DNA from: Calditrichota bacterium | GTDB lineage: Bacteria > Calditrichota > Calditrichia > RBG-13-44-9 > J042 | Direction of reading: 5' to 3' | Assembly: GCA_013150955.1 (NCBI GenBank) | Contig: JAADJD010000059.1 | Coordinates: 46,857 to 110,856, forward strand | DNA: 64,000 bases | In this document: positions 44,447 through 52,847 of the stretch, in pieces | How positions within the stretch are numbered: the first letter of the stretch is position 1 | Layout: every line of letters begins with the position of its first letter | Position numbers and translations under genes: made by a program | The notes under the pieces: generated by a model | What the model was told of the DNA's origin: nothing | The model's input: the letters and a program-made list of their open reading frames with translations, nothing else | Databases searched by the model: none

Positions 44447-46282
44447 ATGAGCAGGGACAAACACACCACCTCCCGCATCGATGAAGACCGGGTGGAGAAG
44501 GTTGCTTACGACCACCGGTTGTTTCTTCGATTGTTGCGCTATGGCAAACCATACGCGTTGCTCATTCTGACAGCCGTGTTCCTGATCATTCTGGCGGCCG
44601 GGCTGGACATCCTGGGCCCTTATTTAACCCGAATTGCGGTGGATCGATATATTCTGATCGGAGATTCGCAGGGGTTGTTGCGCATCGTGTTGCTGTATTT
44701 CATCGTGTTGCTGGGGAGTTTTGGCGTGCGCTACGGGCAAATTTTACTGACCCAGTACATCGGCCAGAAAATGATTTACGACCTGCGGGATCAGATTTTT
44801 ACGCACCTGCAAAAATTGCATCAACAGTTTTTTGATAAAAACCCCGTGGGCCGACTGATGACCCGGGTTACCTCCGATGTGGAATCCCTGAACCAGATGT
44901 TTACTCAGGGCATTGTGATGATCTTTGGCGACGTATTTCTGATTGCCGGCATCGTGGTCATGATGTTGTCCCTGCATACGGGGCTGGCATTGTGGACGCT
45001 TTCGGTTATTCCGCTGTTGTTTCTGGCCTCGTTTTTATTTCGAAAGAAAGTGCGTCGGGCTTACAATCAGATTCGGTTCCACCTGGCGCGGATTAATGCG
45101 TATTTGCAGGAACGGATTTCGGGAATGGCCATTGTGCAGGCGTTTAATCGGGAGGATCGCGATTTCGAGGAATTTAAGGGAATCAACTGGCAATACACGG
45201 AAGCGTTCATCCGCACCATTTTCTATTATGCCTTATTTTATCCCGCCGTGGAGTTGATCAGTGCGCTGGCACTGGCACTGATCATTTTCCGGGGCGGCTG
45301 GCTAATTCAGGATGAGACCGTCACGCTGGGGATTCTGATCGCATTTATTCAGTACACCAAAATGTTTTTTCGCCCCATATCCGATTTGTCTGAAAAATAC
45401 AATATTTTGCAGGGGGCACTGGCTTCGTCCGAGCGGATTTTTAAACTGCTGGATACGCGGCCGGCTATCGTGTCCCCGGTGGGTGGATTTCGCAAAGAGC
45501 GGCTGGAGGGACGGATTCAATTTCGCGGCGTCTGGTTTGCCTATTATGATGAATGGGTGCTCCGGGACATTCATCTGGACATTCCTCCCGGACGGCGGGT
45601 TGCACTGGTGGGACACACGGGGGCCGGGAAAACGACCATGATCCGTTTGATTGGCCGGCTCTACGATGTGCAAAAGGGCCAGATCCTGATCGATGGCGTG
45701 GATGTGCGCGAGTGGGACTTGCAAAATTTGCGCAGTCACATGGCGGTGGTGCTTCAGGATGTCTTCCTTTTTTCGGGAACGGTGTTGGAGAATATTCGTC
45801 TGGGGCGCACCGATATTTCCCGGGAGGCGGTCATCCAAGCGGCGAAGCTGGTTAATGCCCACGACTTTATCCAGAAGTTGCCCGGCGGGTATGATGCGGA
45901 AATCAAGGAGCGGGGGGGCAATCTGTCCATGGGACAAAAACAGCTCCTCAGCCTGGCCCGGGCACTGGTTCTCAATCCCGACATTTTAATCCTGGACGAA
46001 GCCACGGCAAATATCGACAGCGAATCCGAAGCGCTGATCCAGAAGGCCTTGAAAGTGGTGTTGCAAAATCGCACCGCCATTGTCATTGCCCACCGGTTAT
46101 CCACCATCCAGCACATGGATCAAATTGTGGTTTTGCACAAAGGGTGCATTCGCGAAGTGGGGACCCATCAGGAATTGCTACGTCAACGCGGCATTTACTA
46201 CAAGCTTTATCGGCTTCAGTACCAGAAGCGGCGTCCCGCCCGGAAGGTGGTCAAACCCCTCGCAGAAAAAGGAAATCTGTGA
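44447..46282 (+). CDS. ABC exporter (MsbA/LmrA-type half transporter)
   Basis: The 611-residue protein fuses a six-helix type I exporter domain (about residues 35-320) to an ATPase domain. Walker A GHTGAGKTT begins at residue 389, the signature NLSMGQKQLLSLARA is near 492-506, Walker B ILDEAT holds D517-E518, and the H-loop is in VIAHRLSTI. It functions as a homodimer or with a partner; no second half transporter is next to it. The substrate (lipid, peptide or drug) cannot be inferred. Upstream TGGTGAGGCG gives a moderate ribosome-binding site. Confidence 0.93.
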   Translation: MSRDKHTTSRIDEDRVEKVAYDHRLFLRLLRYGKPYALLILTAVFLIILAAGLDILGPYLTRIAVDRYILIGDSQGLLRIVLLYFIVLLGSFGVRYGQILLTQYIGQKMIYDLRDQIFTHLQKLHQQFFDKNPVGRLMTRVTSDVESLNQMFTQGIVMIFGDVFLIAGIVVMMLSLHTGLALWTLSVIPLLFLASFLFRKKVRRAYNQIRFHLARINAYLQERISGMAIVQAFNREDRDFEEFKGINWQYTEAFIRTIFYYALFYPAVELISALALALIIFRGGWLIQDETVTLGILIAFIQYTKMFFRPISDLSEKYNILQGALASSERIFKLLDTRPAIVSPVGGFRKERLEGRIQFRGVWFAYYDEWVLRDIHLDIPPGRRVALVGHTGAGKTTMIRLIGRLYDVQKGQILIDGVDVREWDLQNLRSHMAVVLQDVFLFSGTVLENIRLGRTDISREAVIQAAKLVNAHDFIQKLPGGYDAEIKERGGNLSMGQKQLLSLARALVLNPDILILDEATANIDSESEALIQKALKVVLQNRTAIVIAHRLSTIQHMDQIVVLHKGCIREVGTHQELLRQRGIYYKLYRLQYQKRRPARKVVKPLAEKGNL

Positions 46283-46363
46283 TTTCGGGCAATTCACGGC
46301 CAACTTTTCTATTGACTCAATTTTGGGCAGGTGTTAAATTCACTGAAAATATGGAGGATGGTT

Positions 46364-47719
46364 TTGTCTGAGCGGTTCCAGAAAACGTTTATCTCGGTTC
46401 GGGAGTTTATTGAGAGCTGGGATAAAGAAATTTATGAGCTGAACAATCTCGACTTTTTTATATATTTATTGATTAACCACGTTGGCAATCGTCTGGATCG
46501 TCAATTTTTTACCCCCGATCGACAGAATTCCCCCCTTTTTCTCGATTTTGAAAATCTGGGCACGCTATGTTTTAATCTGGGCGATAGTCTGGAATATTTT
46601 TTACAGGACAATTGCTTCGGTAGCTGCTCCCTGAATTGTCCACTGGATATGGAGAATCGGGTTCAACCGGAGCAGTACGAGGGAAATGACTGGATGCGCC
46701 GACGCATCGATCTGTTACAGTCCTTTCTCAATGGCAACCTGGTTAAGGAGCAGTGCCTGCGGGTGGATATCATGAATCACGTGATTCTGGAAACGCTGAT
46801 GCAGTTTTATTCCGAAGAGCTGGGAGTGGATTTCGGGGAAGATGATGTGGAGATGGTGGAACTGGCGGAGTTTATCGAAAACGTGATGATCGATTTTATC
46901 CGTCTGGAAGGCCAGGGATTGCTGCAACGTCCGTTTGATTCCGCGATGGATTACTTCGAAGAACTGCTGGACATTGACGAGGAGTACACGGGCGAAGATG
47001 AGTGGCAGAACGAAGGTGAGAGCTGGACGGCTTCACCGGCCGAAGATTCCTGGCAGCAGTCGTTTGAAGAAATTTCCCATACCCTGGAGAAATTCCTGGA
47101 AGATTATCAGCTCCAGGCTCCCGATTCCCTGGGATGGATGAGCCATGACATTCACCTGTTTCAAAAATATTTAATGGAAATCGGTGGGGTTTATGATATT
47201 TACGACCTCAAAGATGAGCACATTCTGGAATTTCTGGCCTTCTGGTTGGTTAAAGAATTTGTGATGGAGGATGAGACGCAGGTTCAGCATGTGTTCCGCA
47301 CCATGGCGCGGTTTGTGACCTGGGTATACAACAATTATGGATTGGACTTTCGTCGGCCTTTCCTGGAGTATTACGAACAGGTAAAACGAGAAGTGCCGCG
47401 GGTGATTCGGGCGCTTAACACCTACCTGAATGAATACAACATCTTTGAGGTCATGGTGAATCGGGACAATCCCGAAGTTGAGCAAATCTCCGGATTCTTT
47501 GAAATCAAGCAGTTGCACAGCCGGATTCACAAGTTTATGGATCTGGCGGATGTTCATTTCTTTGCTGAACTGAAGCATGTGCACCTGGATTCATCGGCAT
47601 TTTTGAACTTGCGGCCGGGCGACATTTTGCATGCCACCCTGATGAAACGCGATGGCAACTGGGTGGTGCTGGAAATTCACTATATTTATCCGAATATTGC
47701 CCGCACGTTTATACATTAA
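46364..47719 (+). CDS. Acidic protein of unknown function
   Basis: The frame is open from 46331, but GGAGG at 46353-46357 lies 6 bases before a TTG at 46364, which I take as the start (451 residues, LSERFQKTF...). ATG 46358 abuts the GGAGG and is less likely. The protein is strongly acidic in the middle (ELLDIDEEYTGEDEWQNEGE), has a small Cys cluster (CFGSCSLNC) near residue 85, and a C-terminal GDILHATLMKRDGNWVVLEIHYIYP that looks like a small beta domain. No signal peptide. No family recognised. It ends 9 bases before a strong promoter for a small RNA. Confidence 0.78.
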   Translation: MSERFQKTFISVREFIESWDKEIYELNNLDFFIYLLINHVGNRLDRQFFTPDRQNSPLFLDFENLGTLCFNLGDSLEYFLQDNCFGSCSLNCPLDMENRVQPEQYEGNDWMRRRIDLLQSFLNGNLVKEQCLRVDIMNHVILETLMQFYSEELGVDFGEDDVEMVELAEFIENVMIDFIRLEGQGLLQRPFDSAMDYFEELLDIDEEYTGEDEWQNEGESWTASPAEDSWQQSFEEISHTLEKFLEDYQLQAPDSLGWMSHDIHLFQKYLMEIGGVYDIYDLKDEHILEFLAFWLVKEFVMEDETQVQHVFRTMARFVTWVYNNYGLDFRRPFLEYYEQVKREVPRVIRALNTYLNEYNIFEVMVNRDNPEVEQISGFFEIKQLHSRIHKFMDLADVHFFAELKHVHLDSSAFLNLRPGDILHATLMKRDGNWVVLEIHYIYPNIARTFIH

Positions 47720-47728
47720 ATTTTTCTC

Positions 47729-47757
47729 TTGACAGATTGGAAATTTTCAAATATATT
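47729..47757 (+). promoter_or_regulatory. Promoter of the C-rich small RNA
   Basis: TTGACA (47729-47734), exactly 17 bases, then TATATT (47752-47757). This is the strongest promoter seen in the window. Start is expected at about 47763-47764. Confidence 0.9.
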
Positions 47758-47762
47758 TAAAG

Positions 47763-47872
47763 CGGCAATGGGGCTCTCCCCTCAAAGAAAACCCTCCCTC
47801 CCTTGAAATAATTTGAGATTTGGCCCCATTGCCAGTAAGAGGGACATCCAGACGGATGTCCCTCTTCTTTTT
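47763..47872 (+). ncRNA. Candidate small RNA with C-rich loop
   Basis: A predicted 110-base transcript begins at the first arm of a perfect 11-bp stem: GGCAATGGGGC (47764-47774) with GCCCCATTGCC (47823-47833). An inner stem CTCAAA/TTTGAG (47781-47786, 47812-47817) closes a 25-base loop holding CCCTCCCTCCC (47792-47802). A strong terminator ends it. No ribosome-binding site or reading frame of interest is inside. The C-rich loop is complementary to Shine-Dalgarno sequences, as in several trans-acting small RNAs. It lacks the 4.5S RNA tetraloop region and the tmRNA or 6S features I would recognise. Confidence 0.8.
47837..47872 (+). terminator. Terminator of the small RNA
   Basis: AAGAGGGACATCC (47837-47849) and GGATGTCCCTCTT (47854-47866) form a perfect 13-bp stem with a 4-base loop, then C and five T. 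It may also terminate read-through from the gene ending at 47719. Confidence 0.94.
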
Positions 47873-47928
47873 AGGGAATCCCGGATCACCGGCTTTTCCC
47901 TTTCTTGGATTCACCCAAATTTTTCATT

Positions 47929-48096
47929 AAACCCGGATGATGCATTAGAACCACGAATGACGCGAATGAACACCAATAAAAATAATAAAATGCACTGGAT
48001 TCTATCTGGATGAAAATGTTTTCCCGGATACATTCGCTATTTTGTTGTTTTTTCGAATTCATTCGCGTGACTTGTGGTTTAACACATTATTTGGAA
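47929..48096. repeat. Dispersed inverted-repeat element, copy 9
   Basis: The unit runs from ACCCGGATGATGCATTAGAA with ACGAATGACGCGAATG to TTCATTCGCGTGACTTGTGG and AACACATTATTTGG. About 200 bases of unassigned spacer follow before the next gene; a GGGGAACAATTCCCC palindrome lies in it near 48117. Confidence 0.85.
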
Positions 48097-48294
48097 TGAA
48101 CATCTTAGCATTCTTTGGGGAACAATTCCCCGGTTCTTTCCGGTTACCGAATGATCCCGCTATTGTTCTGAAATCTGGAATAGCGTAATTTTCAGCGGGC
48201 AGGGACAGGGGTGGGCAAGAACGATCGCAATGGGGTGTAACAATCAACCGCTTCTTCCGTAAGTAAGAGTCGAATTGAAACAACTGGAGTTACC

Positions 48295-49875
48295 ATGAAC
48301 AACCGTTCGCTTCGTTCAGAGAATGTTTCCTTGGTCTGCCTGCTTATCTGGGCCGGGATTATCCTGCTTTTCCCCGGCAGGGAACTGGATGCTCAGGAAA
48401 ATGCATGGGTGGACACCACCGAAGTCCAGCAGGTGGCCGAAAGGAAGTTTTTAAATCTGGAGCGAAATCAGACCATTCACCGGTTTCGAGGGGATCATGT
48501 GGTTCAGAAGGATGAGGTGATCAACGGGCATGTGGTGATCGTGAAAGGTAATCTGGATGTGTATGGCACGATCAACGGTGATGTGCTGGTCATCGGTGGG
48601 GACGTTCGGGTACGAAATGACGGTTGGGTGAACGGGGATATTACCAGTCTTGGTGGGAAAGTGGTGGTGGAGCAGGATGGCCATGTGCTGGGGAACATGC
48701 TGGAAACCCACGCCAGCAATCTGATGTTTACCCATGTATCCTCACACCGTTCTCGCTGGCGGGCTTTGTGGGAGGAGCCGGGTGACTGGCATACGGATAC
48801 CCACGCCGATGCGGAAAAACTGGTATTTCGTTACAATCGCGTGGAAGGCGTTTTTCTGGGAATCAACATGCGTCAGCCCTGGAGACGCACCCGTTACTTT
48901 TCCCTTTACGGTTTTGGTGGCTACGGGTTTAAAAATAAGGCCTGGCGCTACGAACTGGGCATCCGGCGTTGGTTTATCGATCCGTACGACTATCGCCTGG
49001 AAATTGGGTTTGACATTCATGATCTGACGGATACCAAGGATTTATGGCGGACGTCTTACCTGGAGAATTCACTGGCCGCATTTTTATTCCGGGAAGATTA
49101 TCATGATTATTTCCGGCGTTACGGTTACCGGGTTTATGTGGCTCAAAACCTGGGATCGCGGGCATTCCTGAAACTGGAATATCGGGACGATGATTACGAA
49201 AGCATGAGCAACGTGACCAACTGGTCGCTGTTTGGGGGGAAGAAGGTCTTTCGGGAAAATCCGCCACTGGGCATTTATGAAGGAAAGTACCAGACCCTGA
49301 TTGCCCGATTCAACTGGGACAGGCGAAAGGGATACCATTACCACCAGCGGGGCTGGTGGCTTAACCTGGAAGCGGAAATCGCTCCGGAATCCTGGAAAAA
49401 TACCACCATTTTTGAACGATACCTGCTGGAGCTGCGGACTTACATTCGGTTAACGCCGGACGAGAATTTGAATGCCCGTGTTCTGGTGGGGGCATCGCAG
49501 GGCGATCTTCCCATTCAGAAAAATTTTGAATTGGGTGGCATTGGAACGCTGCGGGGTTTTCCCTACAAAGCATTTGTGGGAAATCAGATGATCCTGGGGA
49601 ACGTGGAGTATGTGGTTTCCAACGATTTGCTGGGATTTCCCTTTCCCGATGGTTGGAATTTAATTTTGTTTGGCGATGTGGGAGCGGTCTGGAGAAGCAA
49701 CCCCGATCAGAAATTGGATGAAATCTGGAAGAATCTGCATCGGGATCGGTTAAAAAGTAATATTGGATTTGCAATTGCCAGCCGGGATGGCGATTTTCGG
49801 GTAAATATCGCGCGGCCAATTCGATCCAGTCGCCAGGATATTATAGTAACGGTTCGAATTCAGCAGCCGTTTTAA
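48295..49875 (+). CDS. Bactofilin-like domain fused to an outer-membrane barrel
   Basis: The 526-residue exported protein has a signal peptide ending near LDAQEN. Residues ~60-145 then show the short repeating beta-helix pattern of bactofilin/polymer-forming domains (GNLDVYGTINGDVLVIGGDV, NGDITSLGGKVVVEQDGHVLGNM). The remaining ~370 residues are aromatic-rich barrel strands with an Omp85-superfamily loop (FELGGIGTLRGFPYKAFVGNQ) and LFGDVGAVW near the end. GGAG precedes the ATG. It heads a three-gene cluster. The fusion suggests a barrel carrying a rigid or self-assembling periplasmic module. Confidence 0.78.
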   Translation: MNNRSLRSENVSLVCLLIWAGIILLFPGRELDAQENAWVDTTEVQQVAERKFLNLERNQTIHRFRGDHVVQKDEVINGHVVIVKGNLDVYGTINGDVLVIGGDVRVRNDGWVNGDITSLGGKVVVEQDGHVLGNMLETHASNLMFTHVSSHRSRWRALWEEPGDWHTDTHADAEKLVFRYNRVEGVFLGINMRQPWRRTRYFSLYGFGGYGFKNKAWRYELGIRRWFIDPYDYRLEIGFDIHDLTDTKDLWRTSYLENSLAAFLFREDYHDYFRRYGYRVYVAQNLGSRAFLKLEYRDDDYESMSNVTNWSLFGGKKVFRENPPLGIYEGKYQTLIARFNWDRRKGYHYHQRGWWLNLEAEIAPESWKNTTIFERYLLELRTYIRLTPDENLNARVLVGASQGDLPIQKNFELGGIGTLRGFPYKAFVGNQMILGNVEYVVSNDLLGFPFPDGWNLILFGDVGAVWRSNPDQKLDEIWKNLHRDRLKSNIGFAIASRDGDFRVNIARPIRSSRQDIIVTVRIQQPF

Positions 49876-49884
49876 CACGAGGGT

Positions 49885-51669
49885 ATGATGAGGAAGTTGA
49901 TTTACATGGGATGTTTACTTCTGGGAGCTTTGGGTGGCTCCCTTTTGCTGGCGCAGGCGCATTCGGAGCTGCGGCTGGACGAGATCCGCTACGGGAAATT
50001 GAAATACGCCGGCTTTCATCTGAAGACCACAAAGACAATTCAGGTCACCGCCTACGGTGGGGGTGTCCCCGATCATGGCCGTCGAAGAAGAAAGATGATG
50101 TACGATCCCTCGGGAATGTTCGCCTACGGCTGGATCATTAATACCGAGACCCGTGATGTGGTCTGGAAAATGACCGTGGACAATACGGATGAAGATCCCC
50201 TGAGCCGATTCGGGCGCAAATTTAAGGGCGAAATCAATTTGCCCGCCGGCGATTACGAAGTCTACTTTTATGCCCGCAAGCCTTATTTGCACTGGATCTC
50301 CGATGGCTTTTTTAGCCTGGGGAAATTCCTGGATATGTTAATCCGGGGCGATGAGGATTGGGATGAACTGGAAGCCCGCCTGAAGCTGGTGATCCGGGGA
50401 GTGGATCAGGTGTTTACGGACGAACACGTACGTAACGTCATTCGACAGAAGCAGAAGGCAGCCGTGGTATCCATTACCGATCTGGGGAATTCTGATTATC
50501 GCCAGCAGGGATTTTCCCTGACCAGGGGCGGGGAGTTCCGGGTTTACGGGATCGGCGAAGCCTTTCATGGCGACGAATTTGATTACGGCTGGATCGTAAC
50601 CGCCGATAGCGATCGCAAGGTGTGGGAAATGGTCGAAGAAAGCAGCGAGCACGCCGGTGGTGCCATCAAGAATCGGGTCTGGCGGGAAACCCTGTACCTG
50701 ACGCCCGGTAGCTACTGGGTGTATTACATTACGGACGATTCCCACTCTCCGGAGCGATGGAATGCCAATCCTCCCAGCGATCCTTTTTACTGGGGCATCA
50801 CCATCGAGGGCGTGCCCGGTCGCTTCGATCCCACCAGCGTGAAAAAATTGAGCGTGGCAGCCATTACCCCCATTGTGGAATTGACCCGACTGGGTAGCGA
50901 TGAGTATGTGGAGTCCCGCTTTCGGTTAAAAAAGCCCATGCGGGTTCGCATTCTGGCGGTGGGTGAGGGGGAGGATGGCGAGATGTATGACTATGGCTGG
51001 ATTGTGGACGATCGTACCGGGCAGAAGGTGTGGGAAATGACCTATGCCCGTACCACTCACGCCGGTGGTGCCCGTAAGAATCGCGCCGTGGACGAAGTCA
51101 TCACCCTGCAACCGGGTTCTTACACGGTGTATTTCGTGACCGATGGATCCCATGCTTTTCGGGACTGGAATGCCCGTCCCCCTTACAATCCAACCCGCTG
51201 GGGAATTACCATTTTTCCCGCGGATCCGCACGAAATCCCCCCCTCTGCAGTGGAGGTCAGCGCACCGGCGGAGAGAACGGAAGATGAACCCGTTCTGGTC
51301 AGCCTGGTTAAAGTTCGCAACGACGAACACCGGAAAAAAATCCTTACCCTGGATCAGCCCACTCGCATCCGCATTTACGTCATCGGGGAGGGCGATTGGG
51401 ATGAAATGTACGATTATGCCTGGATAGAGAATCGCGAGACCGGTGAGATCGTCTGGGAAATGAGTTACGAAGATACCCGCTGGGCTGGGGGAGCCCGTAA
51501 AAACCGAAAGGTGAATAAAGTGATCACCCTGCCCGCCGGAGAATATATGGTGCATTATGTGACGGACGATTCTCACGCCTATCGCAGCTGGAATGCCGAT
51601 CCTCCAGATGATGCCTCGCATTACGGAATTACCATTTACCGGATGAAAACAAAAGGGGAAACCAAATGA
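49885..51669 (+). CDS. Secreted protein with four tandem copies of an unrecognised domain
   Basis: The 594-residue protein (second ATG at 49888 equally likely) has a signal peptide. Four copies of a ~120-130-residue module follow, at about 30-160, 185-310, 325-450 and 465-590. The shared core is FxLxxPxRxRIYxxGEG...EMYDYGWI, VWEM, HAGGA.KNR, ITLxPGxYxVYYVTDDSH, WNAxPPxDP and WGITI. The first copy is the most divergent and lacks the HAGGA and WNA parts. I recognise no named domain. Spacing to the upstream gene is 9 bases, and it overlaps the next gene by 4, so all three are co-transcribed. Confidence 0.8.
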   Translation: MMRKLIYMGCLLLGALGGSLLLAQAHSELRLDEIRYGKLKYAGFHLKTTKTIQVTAYGGGVPDHGRRRRKMMYDPSGMFAYGWIINTETRDVVWKMTVDNTDEDPLSRFGRKFKGEINLPAGDYEVYFYARKPYLHWISDGFFSLGKFLDMLIRGDEDWDELEARLKLVIRGVDQVFTDEHVRNVIRQKQKAAVVSITDLGNSDYRQQGFSLTRGGEFRVYGIGEAFHGDEFDYGWIVTADSDRKVWEMVEESSEHAGGAIKNRVWRETLYLTPGSYWVYYITDDSHSPERWNANPPSDPFYWGITIEGVPGRFDPTSVKKLSVAAITPIVELTRLGSDEYVESRFRLKKPMRVRILAVGEGEDGEMYDYGWIVDDRTGQKVWEMTYARTTHAGGARKNRAVDEVITLQPGSYTVYFVTDGSHAFRDWNARPPYNPTRWGITIFPADPHEIPPSAVEVSAPAERTEDEPVLVSLVKVRNDEHRKKILTLDQPTRIRIYVIGEGDWDEMYDYAWIENRETGEIVWEMSYEDTRWAGGARKNRKVNKVITLPAGEYMVHYVTDDSHAYRSWNADPPDDASHYGITIYRMKTKGETK

Positions 51670-52463
51670 AGGCAAAATCCATTATGATTGGAGGACTTTG
51701 TGTGATTCTCCTTGGAATGTTTCAAAACGTATTTACCAAGACGCTGGAAGAATTTTTTAAAAAGAAAGTGAGCTTCCAGCCGGGTGGAAAGGTCGTTCTG
51801 GATAACCGCAATGGATCGGTCGTGGTGGAAGGATGGGATCGGGATGAGGTGCTGATCGAAGCGCGCATCGAAGTCAAAGGGGGGAGTGAGCGGAAACTCC
51901 GGGAAGCGCTGGAAGAAGTGGAAGTGCTGGTGGATGCCGAATCGGATGTGATTACCATCGATACCCGCTATCCAGAGACCGGTTTTGCCAGCATCCTGGA
52001 CGTGATTTTTGGCAATCATGTGAACGTCAATGTGCAGTATACCTTGAGGGTGCCCTACCAGACGAACCTGAAAATTAAAACCACCAACGGCCGGGTGGAG
52101 GTTTCGGGTGTGTCCGGGCAATTAATGTTGCGCACCACCAACGGTAAGGTCATTGCGGAAAACGTGGGAGGTGTGCTGCTGGCGCGAACTACCAATGGCT
52201 CCGTCGAAGCTCGAATCGAAAAGGTGGATCCCGATGGCGAGTACGAGCTGGTCACCACCAATGGAAGCATTCGGGTGTATCTGCCATCCAGCGCAGCCTT
52301 TGATGTGCGCGCCCGCACCACCAACGGTTCCATCGAAACCGATTTCCCGTTGACCATCGAAGGCAAATACGCCGGGAAGAATGTACGGGGAAGCGTGAAC
52401 GGTGGTGGCCCCCTGTTTTTTCTGGAAACTACCAACGGCAGCATCCGAATTAACAAAATGTGA
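51666..52463 (+). CDS. DUF4097-type beta-helix protein
   Basis: The 265-residue protein begins with a short hydrophobic signal (IMIGGLCVILLGMFQNVF). A leading beta segment KVVLDNRNGSVVVEGWDRDEV follows. Six repeats centred on TTNGR/TTNGK/TTNGS (KTTNGRVEVSGVSG, RTTNGKVIAENVGG, TTNGSIRVYLPSS and so on) then give the stacked strands of a right-handed DUF4097 solenoid. Its start overlaps the preceding stop (ATGA). In other genomes such proteins often accompany envelope-stress genes. Exported; function unknown. Confidence 0.85.
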   Translation: MKAKSIMIGGLCVILLGMFQNVFTKTLEEFFKKKVSFQPGGKVVLDNRNGSVVVEGWDRDEVLIEARIEVKGGSERKLREALEEVEVLVDAESDVITIDTRYPETGFASILDVIFGNHVNVNVQYTLRVPYQTNLKIKTTNGRVEVSGVSGQLMLRTTNGKVIAENVGGVLLARTTNGSVEARIEKVDPDGEYELVTTNGSIRVYLPSSAAFDVRARTTNGSIETDFPLTIEGKYAGKNVRGSVNGGGPLFFLETTNGSIRINKM

Positions 52464-52656
52464 GAATCGGTTAAATAACTATTCTTTTGTAACCTATTCC
52501 CTCATCCAAAATTCGCCGGTTCCGGCCGGGAAGGGTGCCCGAGGCAGGCACCCCCGGCAGATAATCCCATGCGTTCCCCCTGGATGGCCTGACCCGCAAC
52601 GAAAGTGCCCACTTTTCCCAATTCCTGCTTGCTTCATTTCCCAAAAATCGATTTTT

Positions 52657-52817
52657 TAACCCAAATAATGCAATAAACCGCGAATCACGCGAATGAAACC
52701 TAAAATATTCACAAATTCGCAGATAAACCCTGAAACAAATTTTCATACCGATATTATTCTCTTATTATTTTTTTGTGTTAATTTGTGTAATTCGTGGTTT
52801 AGTGCGTAATCTGGGTT
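52657..52817. repeat. Dispersed inverted-repeat element, copy 10, upstream of reverse gyrase
   Basis: The unit runs from AACCCAAATAATGCAATAAA through CCGCGAATCACGCGAATG and ends AATTCGTGGTTTAGTGCG then TAATCTGGG. It stops 30 bases before the reverse gyrase ATG, so the gene's promoter must lie inside or upstream of the repeat. Confidence 0.88.
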
Positions 52818-52847
52818 AGAAGCAACCATAGACTGGCGGGAGGGATC

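Noticed and set aside
47763-47872. Identification of the small RNA as SRP RNA, tmRNA or 6S RNA
   Set aside because: The conserved SRP domain IV loop is absent, it is far too short for tmRNA, and no typical 6S central bubble could be drawn with confidence. A short 6S-like RNA is not fully excluded.
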